Shown: in pieces, positions 35,072 to 44,540 of the stretch
Layout: every line of letters begins with the position of its first letter
Position numbering within the stretch: the stretch's first letter is position 1
Origin: Paratractidigestivibacter sp963640745
GTDB taxonomy: Bacteria; Actinomycetota; Coriobacteriia; Coriobacteriales; Atopobiaceae
Length of the DNA stretch: 64,000 nt
NCBI GenBank assembly: GCA_963640745.1
Contig: CAVIBB010000002.1
Span: forward strand, 13,631-77,630
Direction of reading: 5' to 3'
Position numbers and translations under genes: made by a program
The notes under the pieces: generated by a model
The model's input: only the letters and a program-made list of their open reading frames with translations
What the model was told of the DNA's origin: nothing
The model's database searches: none

Positions 35072-35806
35072 ATGCAGGGACGAGTTCACTCGATTGAGTC
35101 GTTCGGCTCGGCCGACGGCCCCGGTGTCCGTTACCTCATCTTCCTCAAGGGCTGCCCCATGCGTTGCGCCTACTGCCACAACCCGGATACCTGGGCGGCC
35201 GAGGGCGCCGAGCTCAAGAGCGCCGACGAGCTCCTCGACGCGGCGGAGCGTTATCGCAGCTACTGGGGCCCGGAGGGCGGCATCACCGTTTCCGGCGGAG
35301 AGGCGCTTCTCCAGCTCGACTTTGTCCTCGAGCTCTTTACCAAGGCGAAGGCCCGCGGCATCAACACCTGCCTGGACACGAGCCTTGCTCCCTTTACCCG
35401 CGAGGGCGCCTGGTTCGACAAGTTCAACCAGCTCCTCGACGTCTGCGACCTCATGCTCTGCGACATCAAGCACATCGATGACGCCGAGCACGTCAAGCTC
35501 ACCGGCCGCTCGAACGAGAACATCCTCGATTGCCTGAGCTACCTCAGCGAGAAGGGCGAGCCCATCTGGATCCGCCACGTCCTCGTGCCGGGCATCACCG
35601 ACGTCGACGACTACCTGCGCCGCACCCGCGAGTTCATCGAAACCCTTACCAACGTTCAGCGCATCGAGGTCCTGCCTTACCACACACTGGGCGTCTTTAA
35701 GTGGAAGGAGCTCGGCCTTACCTACGAGCTCGAGGGCGTCGACCCGCCGACCAAGGAGCGCACCGAGCGTGCGCAGCAGGTCCTTCGCGGCGAGCTTCGG
35801 ATCTAG
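35072..35806 (+). CDS. pflA: Pyruvate formate-lyase activating enzyme (radical SAM)
   Basis: PflA uses SAM and a [4Fe-4S] cluster to install the glycyl radical on PflB. It has 244 residues. The cluster motif is C28-x3-C32-x2-C35 (CPMRCAYCHN), preceded by ESFGSADGPGVRY, and GGEALLQ follows. It lies upstream of pflB, whereas in many bacteria it lies downstream. The perfect FNR box is 80 bp upstream. ATG 35072 is preceded by GAGGGGATAGG. Confidence 0.94.
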   Translation: MQGRVHSIESFGSADGPGVRYLIFLKGCPMRCAYCHNPDTWAAEGAELKSADELLDAAERYRSYWGPEGGITVSGGEALLQLDFVLELFTKAKARGINTCLDTSLAPFTREGAWFDKFNQLLDVCDLMLCDIKHIDDAEHVKLTGRSNENILDCLSYLSEKGEPIWIRHVLVPGITDVDDYLRRTREFIETLTNVQRIEVLPYHTLGVFKWKELGLTYELEGVDPPTKERTERAQQVLRGELRI

Positions 35807-35922
35807 CGCAAGCTCAAGCGCCGAGCACCAAACGATTTACCACGCACTGCGTTTCTTTGTATCAGGTCATAAATGCGCCGAGGCCCGCCGGGCGGACGCG
35901 CCGAACAGAAGGAGGCATGAGA

Positions 35923-38193
35923 ATGCAGCTTCGCGAAGAGTGGAACGGCTTCAAGGGTGGTCACTGGGTGGACGACATCAACGTCCGCGACTTCATCCAG
36001 CAGAACTACACCGTCTACGACGGCGACGACTCGTTCCTCGAGGGCCCGACCGACGCCACCAACCAGCTCTGGGGCAAGGTCCAGGAGCTCCAGGCTGCCG
36101 AGCGCGCCAACAACGGCGTCCTCGAGTGCGAGACCGAGGTCGTCTCCGGCCTGACCGCCTACGGCCCTGGCTACATCGGTGAGGACACCAAGGACCTCGA
36201 GAAGGTCGTCGGCCTCCAGACCGACAAGCCCCTCAAGCGCGCCTTCATGCCCTACGGCGGCATCAAGATGGCCCAGCAGGCGGCCGAGAACTACGGCTTC
36301 CACGTGAACGACAAGTACACGCAGATCTTCAACGAGTACCACAAGACCCACAACCAGGGCGTCTTCGATGCGTACACCGCCGAGATGCGCGCTGCCCGTC
36401 ACTCCCACGTCATCACCGGCCTGCCCGACACCTACGGCCGCGGCCGCATCGTCGGCGACTACCGCCGCGTCGCCCTCTACGGCATCGACCGCCTCATCGC
36501 CGGCAAGAAGGCCGACCTTGAGAACTGCGGCGACCGCACCATGACCGACAACGTCATCCGTCAGCGCGAGGAGCTCTCCGACCAGATTCGTGCTCTCCAG
36601 GGCATGAAGAAGATGGCCGAGATCTACGGCTACGACATCTCCAAGCCGGCCACCAACGCCGCCGAGGCCGTCCAGTGGCTCTACTTCGGCTATCTCGCCG
36701 CCATCAAGACCCAGAACGGCGCCGCCATGTCCGTGGGCCGCGTCTCCACCTTCCTGGACATCTACATCCAGCGTGACCTCGAGGCCGGCAAGATCACCGA
36801 GTCCGAGGCCCAGGAGCTCATCGACCACCTCGTCCTCAAGCTCCGCATGGTCAAGTTCGCCCGCATCCCGAGCTACCAGCAGCTCTTCTCCGGCGACCCG
36901 GTTTGGGCCACCCTTGAGGTCGCTGGCCTCGGCCAGGACGGCCGTTCGCTCGTCACCAAGAACGACTACCGCTTCCTGCACACCCTCGAGAACATGGGTC
37001 CCGCTCCCGAGCCGAACCTGACCGTTCTCTACAGCAAGCGTCTCCAGGAGAACTTCCGCAAGTACGCCGCCAAGATCTCCGTCACCACGTCCTCGATCCA
37101 GTACGAGAACGACGACGTCATGCGTCCGGTCTGGGGCGACGACTACTCCATCTGCTGCTGCGTCTCCGCTACCGAGACCGGCAAGGAGATGCAGTTCTTC
37201 GGTGCTCGCGCCAACCTTGCCAAGTGCCTCAACTACGCCATCAACGGCGGCAAGGACGAGAAGTTCATGGACAAGCAGGGCAACCACATGCAGGTCGGCC
37301 CTGAGTACACCCCGGTCACTTCCGAGTACCTCGACTACGACGAGGTCATGCACAAGTTCGACCTCATGATGGACTGGCTGGCCGAGCTGTACGTCAACAT
37401 CCTGAACCTCATCCAGTACATGCACGACAAGTACTACTACGAGGCCGCCGAGATGGCCCTCATCGACACCAACGTCCGCCGCACCTTTGCGACCGGCATC
37501 GCGGGCTTCTCCCACGTCGTCGACTCCATCTCTGCCATGAAGTACGCCAAGGTCAAGACCATCCGCGACGAGCAGGGCATCGTCGTCGACTACGAGGTCG
37601 AGGGTGACTTCCCCAAGTACGGCAACGACGACGACCGCGTCGACGACATCGCCGTCTGGCTGCTCAAGGCGTTCATGTCCAAGATCGCCAAGCACCACAC
37701 CTACCGCGACTCCGAGCCGACCACCTCGATCCTGACCATCACGTCCAACGTGGTTTACGGCAAGGCTACCGGCGGCACCCCCGACGGCCGCAAGGCGTTC
37801 ACCCCGTTCGCCCCGGGCGCCAACCCCGCCTACGGCGCTGAGCAGAACGGCCTTCTCGCTTCCCTCAACTCCGTGGCCAAGCTCCCCTACGAGTACGCCC
37901 TCGACGGCATCTCCAACACGCAGACCATCAACCCGTCTGCCCTTGGCAACGACGACGATCAGCGCACCGCTAACCTGGTCAACGTCCTCGACGGCTACTT
38001 CGATCACGGCGCGCACCACCTCAACGTCAACGTCTTCGGCGTCGAGAAGCTCAAGGACGCCATGGAGCACCCGGAGAAGCCCGAGTACGCCAACTTCACC
38101 ATCCGCGTCTCCGGCTACGCCGTTAAGTTCATCGACCTCACCCGCGAGCAGCAGCTCGACGTCATCGCCCGTACCTGCCACGAGAGCATGTAA
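35923..38193 (+). CDS. pflB: Formate C-acetyltransferase (pyruvate formate-lyase)
   Basis: It cleaves pyruvate plus CoA into acetyl-CoA and formate, the main anaerobic pyruvate route. It has 756 residues from ATG 35923, chosen because GAAGGAGG lies seven bases upstream; ATG 35917 is too close to it. The active-site cysteines are C412-C413 in ICCCVSATETG, and the radical Gly is G731 in RVSGYAVKF. Codon use is highly biased, as expected of an abundant enzyme. The strong terminator is at 38239. Confidence 0.96.
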   Translation: MQLREEWNGFKGGHWVDDINVRDFIQQNYTVYDGDDSFLEGPTDATNQLWGKVQELQAAERANNGVLECETEVVSGLTAYGPGYIGEDTKDLEKVVGLQTDKPLKRAFMPYGGIKMAQQAAENYGFHVNDKYTQIFNEYHKTHNQGVFDAYTAEMRAARHSHVITGLPDTYGRGRIVGDYRRVALYGIDRLIAGKKADLENCGDRTMTDNVIRQREELSDQIRALQGMKKMAEIYGYDISKPATNAAEAVQWLYFGYLAAIKTQNGAAMSVGRVSTFLDIYIQRDLEAGKITESEAQELIDHLVLKLRMVKFARIPSYQQLFSGDPVWATLEVAGLGQDGRSLVTKNDYRFLHTLENMGPAPEPNLTVLYSKRLQENFRKYAAKISVTTSSIQYENDDVMRPVWGDDYSICCCVSATETGKEMQFFGARANLAKCLNYAINGGKDEKFMDKQGNHMQVGPEYTPVTSEYLDYDEVMHKFDLMMDWLAELYVNILNLIQYMHDKYYYEAAEMALIDTNVRRTFATGIAGFSHVVDSISAMKYAKVKTIRDEQGIVVDYEVEGDFPKYGNDDDRVDDIAVWLLKAFMSKIAKHHTYRDSEPTTSILTITSNVVYGKATGGTPDGRKAFTPFAPGANPAYGAEQNGLLASLNSVAKLPYEYALDGISNTQTINPSALGNDDDQRTANLVNVLDGYFDHGAHHLNVNVFGVEKLKDAMEHPEKPEYANFTIRVSGYAVKFIDLTREQQLDVIARTCHESM

Positions 38194-38238
38194 GAGCGAG
38201 CACGTAGCTCAGCTGGCCGCATAGATTGATGCGACTTC

Positions 38239-38271
38239 GGGCCCGTCTGCGATGTGCAGGCGGGCCCTTTT
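38239..38271 (+). terminator. Terminator of pflB
   Basis: The stem GGGCCCGTCTGC/GCAGGCGGGCCC has a 5-nt loop (GATGT) and is followed by TTTT, 46 bp after the pflB stop. Confidence 0.9.
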
Positions 38272-38326
38272 GTGTGGACGCGGCTAGGGAGAAATGCCAG
38301 CGCGTTTGAAGACGGCGAGTCTCCCG

Positions 38327-38470
38327 CCTTTCTCCCCAGAACTAGTTGAACGAAGAGTTCTGGTGAAAGGGGTCGGCGCATACGGGAGGGCATGAACCCC
38401 GCCCCTCTTCTCAGAGCTAGTTGAACGAAGAACTCTGATAAGAGGGGCGGGGTTCATGCCCTCCCGTATG
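38327..38470. repeat. Pair of related hairpins, one with 31-bp perfect arms
   Basis: Hairpin 1 (38327-38370) pairs CCAGAACT with AGTTCTGG around TAGTTGAACGAAG. Hairpin 2 (38379-38470) has perfect 31-bp arms beginning CATACGGGAGGGCATGAACC, with an inner TCAGAG/CTCTGA stem around almost the same loop (CTAGTTGAACGAAGAA). The two hairpins are therefore related. Hairpin 2 ends eight bases from the stop of the FNR-type gene and may end its transcription, but the arms are far longer than needed. Confidence 0.85.
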
Positions 38471-38477
38471 ACGCGCG

Positions 38478-39203
38478 TTATTCCGAGGCGACGGCCTTCA
38501 GGCCCTCGTGGTCGACCACGAGGATCCGCCCGCGCCCGGGGCGCTCGACCAGGCCGTCGCGGACGAACTGCGCGATGTTGCGGCTCACGGTCTCGGGTCG
38601 CAGGCCAACCGAGGCGGCGATGTCCTCGAGCTTGAGACGAATCTCCGGCCCGGCGCAGCGGCGATCGCGGATAAGCAGGTACTCGGCAAGCCTCTGGCGC
38701 GGGTCGCGGATGGAGAGCATCATGATCCGCTCTTCCGCGTCGTCTAGCTCGGTCGTGACCATGCGGATGAGCCCGAGCGCCACGTCGGGGTGGTTGGCAA
38801 GAAGCTTCTCGAAGTCGGCTCGGTGGATGCGACAGAGCTTCACGCGCGTGAGGCACTCGACCGAGTAGCGGTAGATGTGGTCGGCAAGGAACATGCCGTG
38901 CCAGAGCGCCTGGCCGTCGTGCAGCACGTCGAGCACGTATTCCTCGCCGTCTGAGCTCGTGCGGAACGTCTTTATGCGGCCCGAGCGCACCACGATGATG
39001 GACTCGATCGAGTCGCCTTCGTGAACGATGATCGACCCGGCGTCGTGCGTCGAGTGGCGCGAGCAGGCAAGAAGCTCCCGCTTGGACTCGACGGGCAGGT
39101 CGGCAAAGAGGCGGATGTTGTCCATGCAGGAGCTGCCCGCGCGGCTGAACGCGCAATCGTGCCCCGCGCCCGCGCAAACCCGGTTCTCTTGACTCACGGC
39201 CAT
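38478..39203 (-). CDS. FNR-type transcriptional regulator
   Basis: This 241-residue Crp/Fnr-family protein has an N-terminal cysteine set C10, C17 and C26 plus C117 and C124, compatible with an oxygen-sensitive Fe-S cluster, though the spacing differs from E. coli FNR. The beta barrel is at about 35-140. The winged helix contains SVGLRPETVSRNIAQF; E-x-x-S-R is the FNR recognition pattern for TTGAT half-sites. It is convergent with pflB, whose operon has a perfect FNR box at 34979. ATG 39203 follows GAGAGGGG; longer in-frame starts lack a site. Confidence 0.86.
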   Translation of the reverse strand: MAVSQENRVCAGAGHDCAFSRAGSSCMDNIRLFADLPVESKRELLACSRHSTHDAGSIIVHEGDSIESIIVVRSGRIKTFRTSSDGEEYVLDVLHDGQALWHGMFLADHIYRYSVECLTRVKLCRIHRADFEKLLANHPDVALGLIRMVTTELDDAEERIMMLSIRDPRQRLAEYLLIRDRRCAGPEIRLKLEDIAASVGLRPETVSRNIAQFVRDGLVERPGRGRILVVDHEGLKAVASE

Positions 39204-39252
39204 AGCTGCCCCTCTCTGCCGATAAATGCGCTCATTATCGCTGATGCGAACC

Positions 39253-39285
39253 AAAACCGCCGCCCACGATTCGCGGACGGCGGTT
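39253..39285 (-). terminator. Terminator of the COG0523 GTPase gene
   Basis: On the minus strand AACCGCCGTCCGC pairs with GTGGGCGGCGGTT and is followed by TTGG. It lies between the GTPase gene and the FNR-type gene. Confidence 0.75.
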
Positions 39286-39314
39286 AATCATTGCTTTAAG
39301 CGGCGAGCTCGGCC

Positions 39315-40445
39315 TTAGTGCTCCCAGGTGGTAAGAAGCGCGTCGAGCTGGGCCTCGATGGAGGCGCGGTCCATGTGGCGGCCGATGATGCAGAGCTTGG
39401 TCTCGCGGTCGCCGACCTCGGGATCCCAGGAATCGAGGATCTCGGGGTTCGCGGCGAGGATCTGCTGCTTCTCTTCCTCGGGCGCGGAGTGGACGAAGAG
39501 GCCGTTCTCGGAGAGGCGCATCTGGTGGCCGGCCTGCTCAAAGAGATAGCACATGTCGGTGTTCAGCGTGGTCCACAGCACGCCCTTGGCGCGCACGACC
39601 TCGTCGGGCCAGTTGTACTCGACGTACTTCTGGAACGCCTCGTGGTCGAAGGGCTGGCGGCGGTGGTAGACGAAGGTCTGGATGTCGTACTCGAGGACCT
39701 CGGGGTCGTCGTGCTCCTCGGGGTGCTCCATGGCCTCGATCCAGGCGGCGGAGTTGTAGGCGCGCATGAAGTCGAAGCGGTCGGTGTCGAGAAGCTCCTT
39801 GAGGTCGACGTCGCCCTCGACGGCCTCGACGATCACGGCCTCCTTCTGCAGGCTGCGCACGATGGCCTTGAGCTCGGCGAGCTGCTCGGGCGTCACGGTG
39901 TCGGTCTTGTTGAGGATGAGCGTGGAGCAGAACTCGATCTGCTGGATAAGCAGGCTCTCGATGTCGTCCTCGTCGATGTCGTCGGCAAGAAGGTCGCGCC
40001 CGCCGTTGAACTCGTCGTACATGCGCGCGCAATCCACGACCGCGACGATGTTGTCGAGCGCGAGCTTGGGCTCGCCGCCGACCTTCTCCTGGTCGCAGAA
40101 GGCGCTGATGGTGTAGGCGATGGGCACGGGCTCGCAGATGCCGGAGGCCTCGATGATGATGTAGTCGAAGTCGCCGGAGTCCGCGATGGAGGAGAGCTGG
40201 TCGGCGAGGTCGTCGGCCAGGGTGCAGCAGATGCAGCCGTTGGTCAGGGGGATGATGTCCTCGGCCTCGGTGAAGCCGCCGTCCTTGATGAGGCTGGCGT
40301 CGACGTTGACCTCGCCGATGTCGTTGACGATGACGGCCGCGCGGATGCCGCCGTCGTTGGAGAGGATGTGGTTGAGCAGCGTGGTCTTGCCGGCACCGAG
40401 GTATCCGGTGAGCATGACGATCTTTACGGGTTTGTTCGCGGGCAT
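39315..40445 (-). CDS. COG0523 (CobW/YjiA) metallochaperone GTPase
   Basis: This 376-residue G3E-family GTPase handles metal insertion, most likely zinc. The P-loop is GYLGAGKTTLL, the metal motif NGCICC (CxCC) is near residue 70, and NKTD supplies base recognition. The CobW C-terminal domain follows and an acidic stretch (DEDD) is present. ATG 40445 follows GGAGGG; the upstream extension to 40628 has no site. The region 40446-40642 separates it from the divergent STAS gene and shows no clear promoter. Confidence 0.9.
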   Translation of the reverse strand: MPANKPVKIVMLTGYLGAGKTTLLNHILSNDGGIRAAVIVNDIGEVNVDASLIKDGGFTEAEDIIPLTNGCICCTLADDLADQLSSIADSGDFDYIIIEASGICEPVPIAYTISAFCDQEKVGGEPKLALDNIVAVVDCARMYDEFNGGRDLLADDIDEDDIESLLIQQIEFCSTLILNKTDTVTPEQLAELKAIVRSLQKEAVIVEAVEGDVDLKELLDTDRFDFMRAYNSAAWIEAMEHPEEHDDPEVLEYDIQTFVYHRRQPFDHEAFQKYVEYNWPDEVVRAKGVLWTTLNTDMCYLFEQAGHQMRLSENGLFVHSAPEEEKQQILAANPEILDSWDPEVGDRETKLCIIGRHMDRASIEAQLDALLTTWEH

Positions 40446-40642
40446 GAGCCCTCCTTCGTGTTCGCAGTCACAACTCCTTAAGAATACCCGTTTGGCCCGC
40501 GTGCACACAGGTTTTTGACGGCGTGCCATCCATTTAGACGTATCCTCTGGTACATGCCCCGAAACGCGCCTTGCCGCGTGAGAGCGGCGGCCGTGTTGGC
40601 CGTCCCCGCGCCGCGGGCCGCGCCGCACAGAAAGGACCGCCC

Positions 40643-40945
40643 ATGCCCCTCTCCATCAAGAAGACCATCGACGGCGGAAACGTCGAGCTCGCATTGTCCG
40701 GCCGCCTGGACACCGTGACCTCGACCGAGTTCGAGGCCGCCCTGGACGAGGCTCTTCCCGGCGCCACCGACCTCGTCCTCGATCTTGATGGCCTGGAGTT
40801 CATCTCCTCGGCGGGCCTGCGCCTCGTGCTGCGCGCGCAGAAGGCCATGAACGCGCAGGGCGCCATGCGCCTCACCCACGTGGGCGACTCCGTGATGGAG
40901 ATCTTCGACATAACCGGCTTCATGGACTTCCTCGTCATTGAGTAG
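40643..40945 (+). CDS. STAS-domain anti-sigma-factor antagonist
   Basis: This 100-residue SpoIIAA/RsbV-like protein has the phosphorylatable Ser in ISSAGLRLV near residue 56. Its phosphorylation state is normally set by an RsbW-type kinase and a SpoIIE/RsbU-type phosphatase. The next gene, nine bases later, carries both of these activities as domains. A second STAS protein with the same core (VSSAGLRVL) is at 51196 in the peptide-export operon. Confidence 0.92.
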   Translation: MPLSIKKTIDGGNVELALSGRLDTVTSTEFEAALDEALPGATDLVLDLDGLEFISSAGLRLVLRAQKAMNAQGAMRLTHVGDSVMEIFDITGFMDFLVIE

Positions 40946-40954
40946 GGCGGGTCG

Positions 40955-43435
40955 GTGAGCTCACCCATGGAACTGACCTTCCCCCTTATCGTTCAGACCC
41001 TGCTTCCCGCGTTCCTGACCGGCCTCTTCGTCGTCGCCGAGAAAAGATCGACGCGGTGGGGGAGGCTTCCTCATTGGGCGCGCCAGCTCGTCATCGGCGT
41101 CGCGTTCGGCGCGGCGGCGGTCTTTGCCACCGAGACGGGCACGCCGGTCGTCGACGGCGACGCGGTCGCCAACGTGCGCGATGCCGCCCCGGTCGTCGCG
41201 GGCCTTGCCTTCGGCTGCCCCGCGGGCCTTATCGCCGGCGCCATCGGCGCGGCCGAGCGCTGGCTCTGCGTGCTGTGGGGAGGCGGCGAGACCACGCGCT
41301 TTGCCTGCTCGGTAGCCACGTTCGCCGCGGGCATCGTTGCCGGCCTCATGCGCAAGCTCGTCTTCGAGGACAAGCGTCCCGTCCTCGGCTACGCGATAGG
41401 CGTCGGCGTGAGCGTCGAGACTTTCCATATGCTGCTCATCCTCATGACCGGCCTCGACTCGACGCTGTCCGCCTTCAAGTATGTTCAGGCGTGCTCGTTC
41501 ACAATGATCGTTCTGAACGCGATTGCCTGCGGTCTCGCCTTTGTGGGCCAGAGCTTCATCGACCGGGCGTCCCTCTTTGCCCGGCCGCCGTACCTCATCA
41601 ACGACCTGGCGGCGCGGCTCTTCGGCATCCTGGTCCTGGCTCTCGTCACCATCCTCATATTTACCTTGGCCATCACGGACAGCCTTTCTTACCAGCAGGT
41701 CAATAGCCTGCTCATAGGCGATGCGGAGGACATTGCCGAGATCGCCGAGCGCGTCGGCTGGGACGAGATGCTCAATTCGGACTACGCCTGGCGCGTCCAG
41801 ACCAGCGGCTATGCCATCGTCTACGACAAAGACACGCACGAGATCTTGACCCCCGTCTTCCGAGGCAGGTATATCGAGGACGTCATCCACACCTTGCCGA
41901 GCGAGTTTGACTACGACGTGTGCGACTACATCGAAGTCGACGGCGCCTCCAGCTATGCGGTCCGCCATTACTTTGCCGAGGGCGGCTACGAGGCGCTGCT
42001 GTACCTGCCCGAGGAGGAGGCAGACGCCGTCCCGGCGCTTATGGTCTATCTGATCATCGACATGGACATCCTTGTCCTGGCCGTGCTCTTCATCGTGCTC
42101 TTCCAGCTGCTGCGCCGCCGCGTGGTCAACAATCTCCAGCTCGTCGAGGGAAGCCTCGACAACGTCGCGCACGGCAACCTGGACACCAGCATCGACGTGC
42201 GCACCCATCAGGAGTTCGAGCATCTCTCGGGCAACATCAACACGACGATAGCGGCCCTCAAGGGCTACATCGAGGAGGCCGAGCATCGCCATGACGCGGA
42301 GCTTGCCCTCGCGCGCCAGATCCAGCACTCGGCGCTGCCTTCGGTCTTCCCGCCGTACCCCGATCGTGTTGATTTCGACCTTTATGCGTCTATGCGTGCG
42401 GCTCGCGAGGTCGGCGGCGACTTCTACGACTTCTTTATGCTGAACAACCACACGCTCGTCTTCCTCGTCGCCGATGTGTCGGGTAAGGGTGTGCCGGCGG
42501 CGCTCTTTATGATGAAGGCCAAGACCGAGATCCACTCGCTCATGGTGTCAAAGATGGAGGTTGACGAGGCGTTTACCGAGGCCAACCGGGTCCTGTGCGA
42601 GGCCAACGAGTCCGGGATGTTCGTCACGGCGTGGCTGGGCAAGCTCGACCTCTCTACCGGCGAGCTCGCCTTTGCGAACGCCGGCCACAACCCGCCGCTG
42701 CTCAGGCGCGCGAACGGCGAGTACGAGTACCTGCGCGTGGAGCGCCCGAACTTCTTCCTCGCGGGCATGGAGGGCATTCGTTACCGCCGCAACCTCGTCG
42801 CGCTCGGGCCGGGAGACAGGCTCTTCCTGTATACCGACGGCGTGACCGAGGCCTGCGACAAGGACGAGGCGATGTTCGGCGAGAAACGCCTGCTGGACAC
42901 CTTGAACGGACTTGGCGAGAAGGAAACGCCTAAGGAGACCTGCGACGCCGTGATCTCCGCCGTCTCCGCCTTTGCCGACGGGGCCGAGCAGTCCGACGAC
43001 ATCACCATGCTCAGCGTTTCGCTCATGGCGCTGCGCGGGCGCGACCGCGTCATCACCGATGCCCAGCTCGATTCCGTCGAGATTGTCGGCAAGTTCTTTG
43101 ACGAGCGCCTTCCGAGGCTCGGCGCGGGCGCGCGCTCCGCGTCGCGCGTCCGGGTTGTGGCGGACGAGGCGTATTCGAACATCTGCCGGTACGGCAAGGC
43201 GTCGCGCGCCGTCGTGTCCATAATCCGAAAGGGCGCCGACCTGCTCGTCGAGTTCGTGGACGACGGCGTCGAGTTCGACCCGACGGCCGCGCCCGACGCC
43301 GACACGACCCTCCCTGCCGCCGAGCGAGAGATCGGCGGGCTCGGTATCCACATGATGCGGCGGATGTCGCGGAGCATGGAGTACCGACGCGTCGACGGGC
43401 TTAATATCCTTACGATCGTGTTCGCGGTCGAGTAG
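40955..43435 (+). CDS. Membrane SpoIIE-type Ser/Thr phosphatase fused to an RsbW-like ATPase
   Basis: This 826-residue protein has five domains in a row. Residues 1-245 are a multi-pass membrane region like LytS 5TM receptors. Residues 255-350 form an extracytoplasmic sensor, followed by a membrane helix (about 363-385). HAMP and coiled-coil residues run from about 385 to 450. The PP2C/SpoIIE phosphatase (about 455-690) has EVGGDFYDFF, ADVSGKGVPAALFM, GHNPPLL and DRLFLYTDGVTEA. The HATPase (about 705-826) has DEAYSNICRYG, VEFVDDGVEFDP and GLGIHMM. A sensory phosphatase and its opposing kinase are thus on one chain. GTG 40955 is used; ATG 40967 after GGTGAG is equally possible. The partner is the adjacent STAS protein. 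No sigma factor is in the window. Confidence 0.88.
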   Translation: MSSPMELTFPLIVQTLLPAFLTGLFVVAEKRSTRWGRLPHWARQLVIGVAFGAAAVFATETGTPVVDGDAVANVRDAAPVVAGLAFGCPAGLIAGAIGAAERWLCVLWGGGETTRFACSVATFAAGIVAGLMRKLVFEDKRPVLGYAIGVGVSVETFHMLLILMTGLDSTLSAFKYVQACSFTMIVLNAIACGLAFVGQSFIDRASLFARPPYLINDLAARLFGILVLALVTILIFTLAITDSLSYQQVNSLLIGDAEDIAEIAERVGWDEMLNSDYAWRVQTSGYAIVYDKDTHEILTPVFRGRYIEDVIHTLPSEFDYDVCDYIEVDGASSYAVRHYFAEGGYEALLYLPEEEADAVPALMVYLIIDMDILVLAVLFIVLFQLLRRRVVNNLQLVEGSLDNVAHGNLDTSIDVRTHQEFEHLSGNINTTIAALKGYIEEAEHRHDAELALARQIQHSALPSVFPPYPDRVDFDLYASMRAAREVGGDFYDFFMLNNHTLVFLVADVSGKGVPAALFMMKAKTEIHSLMVSKMEVDEAFTEANRVLCEANESGMFVTAWLGKLDLSTGELAFANAGHNPPLLRRANGEYEYLRVERPNFFLAGMEGIRYRRNLVALGPGDRLFLYTDGVTEACDKDEAMFGEKRLLDTLNGLGEKETPKETCDAVISAVSAFADGAEQSDDITMLSVSLMALRGRDRVITDAQLDSVEIVGKFFDERLPRLGAGARSASRVRVVADEAYSNICRYGKASRAVVSIIRKGADLLVEFVDDGVEFDPTAAPDADTTLPAAEREIGGLGIHMMRRMSRSMEYRRVDGLNILTIVFAVE

Positions 43436-43475
43436 GCGCCTACCTGCGCTTCGTTTCTCTTTCGAAAGGATGTCG

Positions 43476-44540
43476 ATGGACCTCAGGGAACGCCTCATCG
43501 TCGAGGAGTACCGCAAAAACGAGAGCACCTTCCAGGAGATGGGCGACATCGTCCATGCCCGGCTCCGCGCGGTCATCCGCGCTTCCGGCCGCCGTGCCTT
43601 CGCGGTCCAGCACCGTGTAAAGTCCGAGGAATCGCTCGTGGGTAAGCTGGCCCGCCATCCCGGCGCTTATTCCCAGCTCTACGACCTGAAGGACATCCTC
43701 GGCGCGCGCGTGGTCTGCTACTTCAACGACGATGTCGACTACCTGGGAAAGCTCATTGAGCAGCAGTTCGACATTGATTGGGCCGAGTCCGACGACAAGC
43801 GCAAGGACATCGGCGAGGACGCTTTCGGCTACCTGAGTCTTCACTACGTCTGCACCCTCCCCAAGGGCGGCGAGTACGACGACGAGTGCTGCCGGTGGCC
43901 CTTCGAGATACAGGTCCGTACCTGCCTGCAGCATGTGTGGAGCGATATCGAGCACGACCTCGGCTACAAGAGCGAGTTCGGCGTGCCGCGCTCGGTGTCT
44001 CGCGGCTTCGCGCGCATCAGCGCCCTGCTTGAGCTCGCCGACGACGAGTTCATGCGCGTGCGCGACATCATGGTCGACTACACGGAGGGCGTGCGCCAGA
44101 GCATCATCGACGGCACCGCCGACGACGTGGCCATCGACCTGGTCTCTCTTACAGAGTACGTGCGGCACAGCAAGGCCATGCGCGCGATGCTCGAGGAGAT
44201 GGCGGACTGCTGTTCCGGCCAGGTGGAGGAGTGCGATCCGTCCGCCTACGTTGAGCAGCTCGCGTGGCTCGGCGTTACCACGATGGGCGAGCTCTCCCAG
44301 CTGCTCGACAACAACAAACAGATGGCGATGCGCATGTTCGAGCGCTCGCTCGAGGCGACCGACATCGATATCATCTCTTCCTCGACGGGGCTGCGCTACC
44401 TGTGCCATGCCGAGCTTTGCCGGCGGGGGCTCTCGCCCGAGGCTGTCGCCGATTTCCTCGCCCTCTCGCTGAAGAACCGGGGTCGTGCCATGACCCGCGC
44501 AAAGTACCTGATAAAAACCTATGGGAAGCTGGTGGATTAA
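43476..44540 (+). CDS. RelA/SpoT-domain (p)ppGpp synthetase
   Basis: This 354-residue protein has a RelA/SpoT nucleotidyltransferase domain at about 40-185: HRVKSEESLVGKL, LYDLKDILGARVVCYF, DDKRKDIGEDAFGYLSLHYVC and FEIQVRTCLQHVWSDIEHDLGYK. The rest is helical and unassigned. It lacks the HD hydrolase, TGS and ACT domains of long Rel enzymes. ATG 43476 follows AAAGGA. The next gene, overlapping by one base, supplies an HD hydrolase. Together they look like a split synthetase/hydrolase pair downstream of the STAS-SpoIIE module. Confidence 0.87.
   Translation: MDLRERLIVEEYRKNESTFQEMGDIVHARLRAVIRASGRRAFAVQHRVKSEESLVGKLARHPGAYSQLYDLKDILGARVVCYFNDDVDYLGKLIEQQFDIDWAESDDKRKDIGEDAFGYLSLHYVCTLPKGGEYDDECCRWPFEIQVRTCLQHVWSDIEHDLGYKSEFGVPRSVSRGFARISALLELADDEFMRVRDIMVDYTEGVRQSIIDGTADDVAIDLVSLTEYVRHSKAMRAMLEEMADCCSGQVEECDPSAYVEQLAWLGVTTMGELSQLLDNNKQMAMRMFERSLEATDIDIISSSTGLRYLCHAELCRRGLSPEAVADFLALSLKNRGRAMTRAKYLIKTYGKLVD

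Noticed and set aside
38205..38250. tRNA-like sequence GTAGCTCAGCTGG after pflB
   Set aside because: It matches a D-arm, but no anticodon arm, T-arm or acceptor stem follows; the next bases form the pflB terminator. At most it is a chance match or remnant.
40500..40560. TTGACG with TATCCT as a promoter of the first STAS gene
   Set aside because: The spacing is about 20 bp rather than 16-18 and the -10 is poor, so I did not annotate it.
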